Source of the DNA: GAS368 sp965227745 | GTDB taxonomy: Bacteria > Verrucomicrobiota > Verrucomicrobiia > Opitutales > Opitutaceae | Length of the DNA: 64,000 nt | Reading direction: 5' to 3' | Assembly (NCBI GenBank): GCA_965227745.1 | Contig: OZ245769.1 | Location: 6,481,385-6,545,384, forward strand | Shown: one piece after another, positions 62,353-64,000 of the stretch | Position numbering within the stretch: the stretch's first letter is position 1 | How the letters are laid out: each line of letters begins with the position of its first letter | The notes under the pieces: generated by a model | The model's database searches: none | The model's input: the letters and a program-made list of their open reading frames with translations, nothing else | Told to the model about the DNA's origin: nothing | Translations under genes and position numbers: made by a program

Positions 62353-64000
62353 GTGGAACCCGCTTACCCCGTCCTGCGGCTCGTTCGACTGCGCTCGCTT
62401 GGGCGCGTCTGGTGGTTGAATCTCATTGGCGCTGCCGTAGCCGTGGCGGCGCTGCCGATTCCGTCGATCACGCCACCGCCGCCGCCGACAGCGGGACGAG
62501 CGTCGTCCGCGCTGTCGATGGAGGAGCGCGTGGCCGCGTTGTTTCGACCGATCACGGCGGAGCAGATGACCCTCGCGCCAGATGGGCGGCACTTGGCTTA
62601 CACCCGCGTGATCAAGGGCGATCTCGCGGTGGTGATCGAAGACATCGATGCGCCGGAGAAAAAGGTCACGCTGCTCGTGGACGAGGCGCGCAGCGTAGCC
62701 ACCTCGAAGGAAAAAGACCCGGCGAGGCTGCGATTTTTGCGGTGGGCCTCACCGACCCGGCTGATCTTCGCGCCGACGGTGCGGGTATTTCCCCCGCCGG
62801 GCATACCTGAAGGGTTTTCGGGTGGCGGGCCGCCGCCGCTGGCGATCATCAGCGCGCCCATCATGGCGGTGGACGCGGACGGAAAAAATCCCGCGACCCT
62901 CGTCGACTCGAAAGAGACGGGCATCGCGCTGGACGAAGGCTGGCTCGGCGACCCGGCGTCCGGCGCGACGCCGCCCGTGACGCGCATTCGGTATCGGAAA
63001 TCGGAGATCATCGGATTTCTGGCGGGGGATCGCGCGCATCTGCTTGTAGAGGTGATCGGCTTCAGCGAAGGAGGCGGAAGAAATCCCTTGGTGGTGCACG
63101 GCACCGAGCTCTGGAGCATCGATGTGCAGACGGGGAAGCGGAAGACCGTGAGCACCGATGTGCCGGACGGATCGTATGCGTACGACCTGCAGGGTAATCG
63201 GCGGATTCATTTCATGGGCGCGCGCAATGTGGTGGACCGCGTCTTCGAGTATCGCACGGTGGCGAAGGATCGCTGGGGACCGCTGGTAAAAGTGCTACCG
63301 GGCTGGGCGGAGAATAAATTTCGGCTGACGGCGGAAAGTTATTTTGGCGAGCGCGCGTATCCGCTCGGTTTCGATTACGATCCCAATGTGCTCTTCGTCG
63401 CGGCCAATATCGGGCGCGACACGTTTGGTGTGTACGCGGCGAATTTGACCACGGGCACCCAGACGCCGCTCGACCTGCAGTTGACCCACGCGGATCTCGT
63501 CGGGGCCGGAGACGTGAAGTTTCCCTCGGATGCTCTGGTGTACGACGAGTTTCGCCAGCAGCTCGCGGGCATCCGCGTGCAAGGCGCGCGAGCGACGACG
63601 CTGTGGCGCGATGACGAACTGGCGGGGTTGCAGCGCGCGATCGAGCAGCGGTTCCCGCAGAGTTCCGTGGAGATCAAGGAGTGGTCCACGGATCGCGCAC
63701 GGATGATGGTGCGCATCACGAGTGGACGAGACCCGGGCCGCCTGTATGCGTTTCTCTCGGATAAAAAAGAATTGCGCGAGTTGGCGCGGAGCGCGCCGTG
63801 GCTAACCGACGACCTGGTGCATGAGACGGAGTTTTTCGAATTTAATACGCGCGGGGGCTCGCACATCTCGGGCTATCTCACGATTCCACGCCGGCCGCGG
63901 CTCGCGGTGCCGCCGCTGATCGTGTGCTTCGCGCCCGATTTTCCGGGCAAGCCCCACGCAGAGTTCGATCCCGAGGCGCACATCCTCGCGAGCATGGGCT
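62353..64000 (+). CDS. S9-type (prolyl oligopeptidase family) peptidase, 3' truncated
   Basis: The frame opens at GTG 62353 (an in-frame TAG lies at 62302) and stays open to the right edge, giving 549 residues. An N-terminal hydrophobic stretch ('WWLNLIGAAVAVAALPIPS') is a signal peptide; then 'MEERVAALFRPITAEQMTLA' and 'APDGRHLAYTRV' begin a beta-propeller as in S9 peptidases. Propeller-like repeats ('YAYDLQGNRRIHFMG') follow, and near the end 'SHISGYLTIPRRP' and 'PPLIVCFAPDFPGKPHAEF' start the alpha/beta-hydrolase domain. The catalytic Ser, Asp and His are beyond the window, so activity cannot be judged. Confidence 0.82.
   Translation, partial: MEPAYPVLRLVRLRSLGRVWWLNLIGAAVAVAALPIPSITPPPPPTAGRASSALSMEERVAALFRPITAEQMTLAPDGRHLAYTRVIKGDLAVVIEDIDAPEKKVTLLVDEARSVATSKEKDPARLRFLRWASPTRLIFAPTVRVFPPPGIPEGFSGGGPPPLAIISAPIMAVDADGKNPATLVDSKETGIALDEGWLGDPASGATPPVTRIRYRKSEIIGFLAGDRAHLLVEVIGFSEGGGRNPLVVHGTELWSIDVQTGKRKTVSTDVPDGSYAYDLQGNRRIHFMGARNVVDRVFEYRTVAKDRWGPLVKVLPGWAENKFRLTAESYFGERAYPLGFDYDPNVLFVAANIGRDTFGVYAANLTTGTQTPLDLQLTHADLVGAGDVKFPSDALVYDEFRQQLAGIRVQGARATTLWRDDELAGLQRAIEQRFPQSSVEIKEWSTDRARMMVRITSGRDPGRLYAFLSDKKELRELARSAPWLTDDLVHETEFFEFNTRGGSHISGYLTIPRRPRLAVPPLIVCFAPDFPGKPHAEFDPEAHILASMG

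Overview
The window reads as chromosome of a high-GC, Gram-negative member of the Verrucomicrobia, most likely Opitutaceae. This is an inference from the combination of an alternative complex III operon, an Oar-like TonB-dependent receptor, secreted proteins with repeated 'ANLSTRG' domains, a REP-associated transposase with palindromic arrays, and intergenic repeats with 7- or 10-base periodicity. I saw no rRNA, tRNA, CRISPR array, prophage or conventional insertion sequence.

Bases 1-18233 and 28552-40996 are two blocks of surface-glycan genes: about seven GT2 or GT4 glycosyltransferases, several sugar-nucleotide epimerases/dehydratases, a DegT-type sugar aminotransferase, SAM methyltransferases, a flippase-like protein and several very large polytopic GT-C-like membrane proteins. 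The dTDP-sugar genes (9806-12781) encode RfbA, RfbB and, in place of RfbC plus RfbD, a protein resembling the plant bifunctional NRS/ER enzyme, which could complete dTDP-L-rhamnose synthesis alone. A 1.1 kDa-scale (about 1093-residue) TonB-dependent receptor lies between them (12928-16209).

Bases 18234-28551 are more accessory: a small membrane protein, a methyltransferase, a RAYT transposase followed by three and a bit 200-bp units carrying palindromes, an FG-GAP/VCBS lipid- or envelope-side protein, a MetE C-terminal-like methyltransferase, secreted proteins and a metzincin protease translationally coupled to a small exported protein. Bases 41125-45645 encode a complete tripartite export system (TolC-like, HlyD/MacA-like, FtsX-type permease, ATPase).

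Bases 45795-57189 form one tightly packed operon: a short Tat-like leader protein, ActA-ActF (alternative complex III, quinol:cytochrome c/acceptor oxidoreductase), a small single-span protein, then three genes resembling CcoN, CcoO and CcoP of cbb3 oxidase. The CcoN-like protein has lost most histidines that bind CuB and the hemes, and the CcoO-like protein seems to have exchanged its axial Met for His. I therefore read this end of the operon as a non-catalytic, cbb3-derived electron-transfer module attached to alternative complex III rather than a terminal oxidase. A strong intrinsic terminator closes the operon.

Bases 57553-64000 hold hldD (heptose epimerase), a small zinc-ribbon protein, proC overlapping a response-regulator/histidine-kinase hybrid, folD, and the start of an S9-type peptidase that runs off the right edge. 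Across the window several short palindromic elements begin exactly at TAA stop codons, which is the second unusual pattern here.
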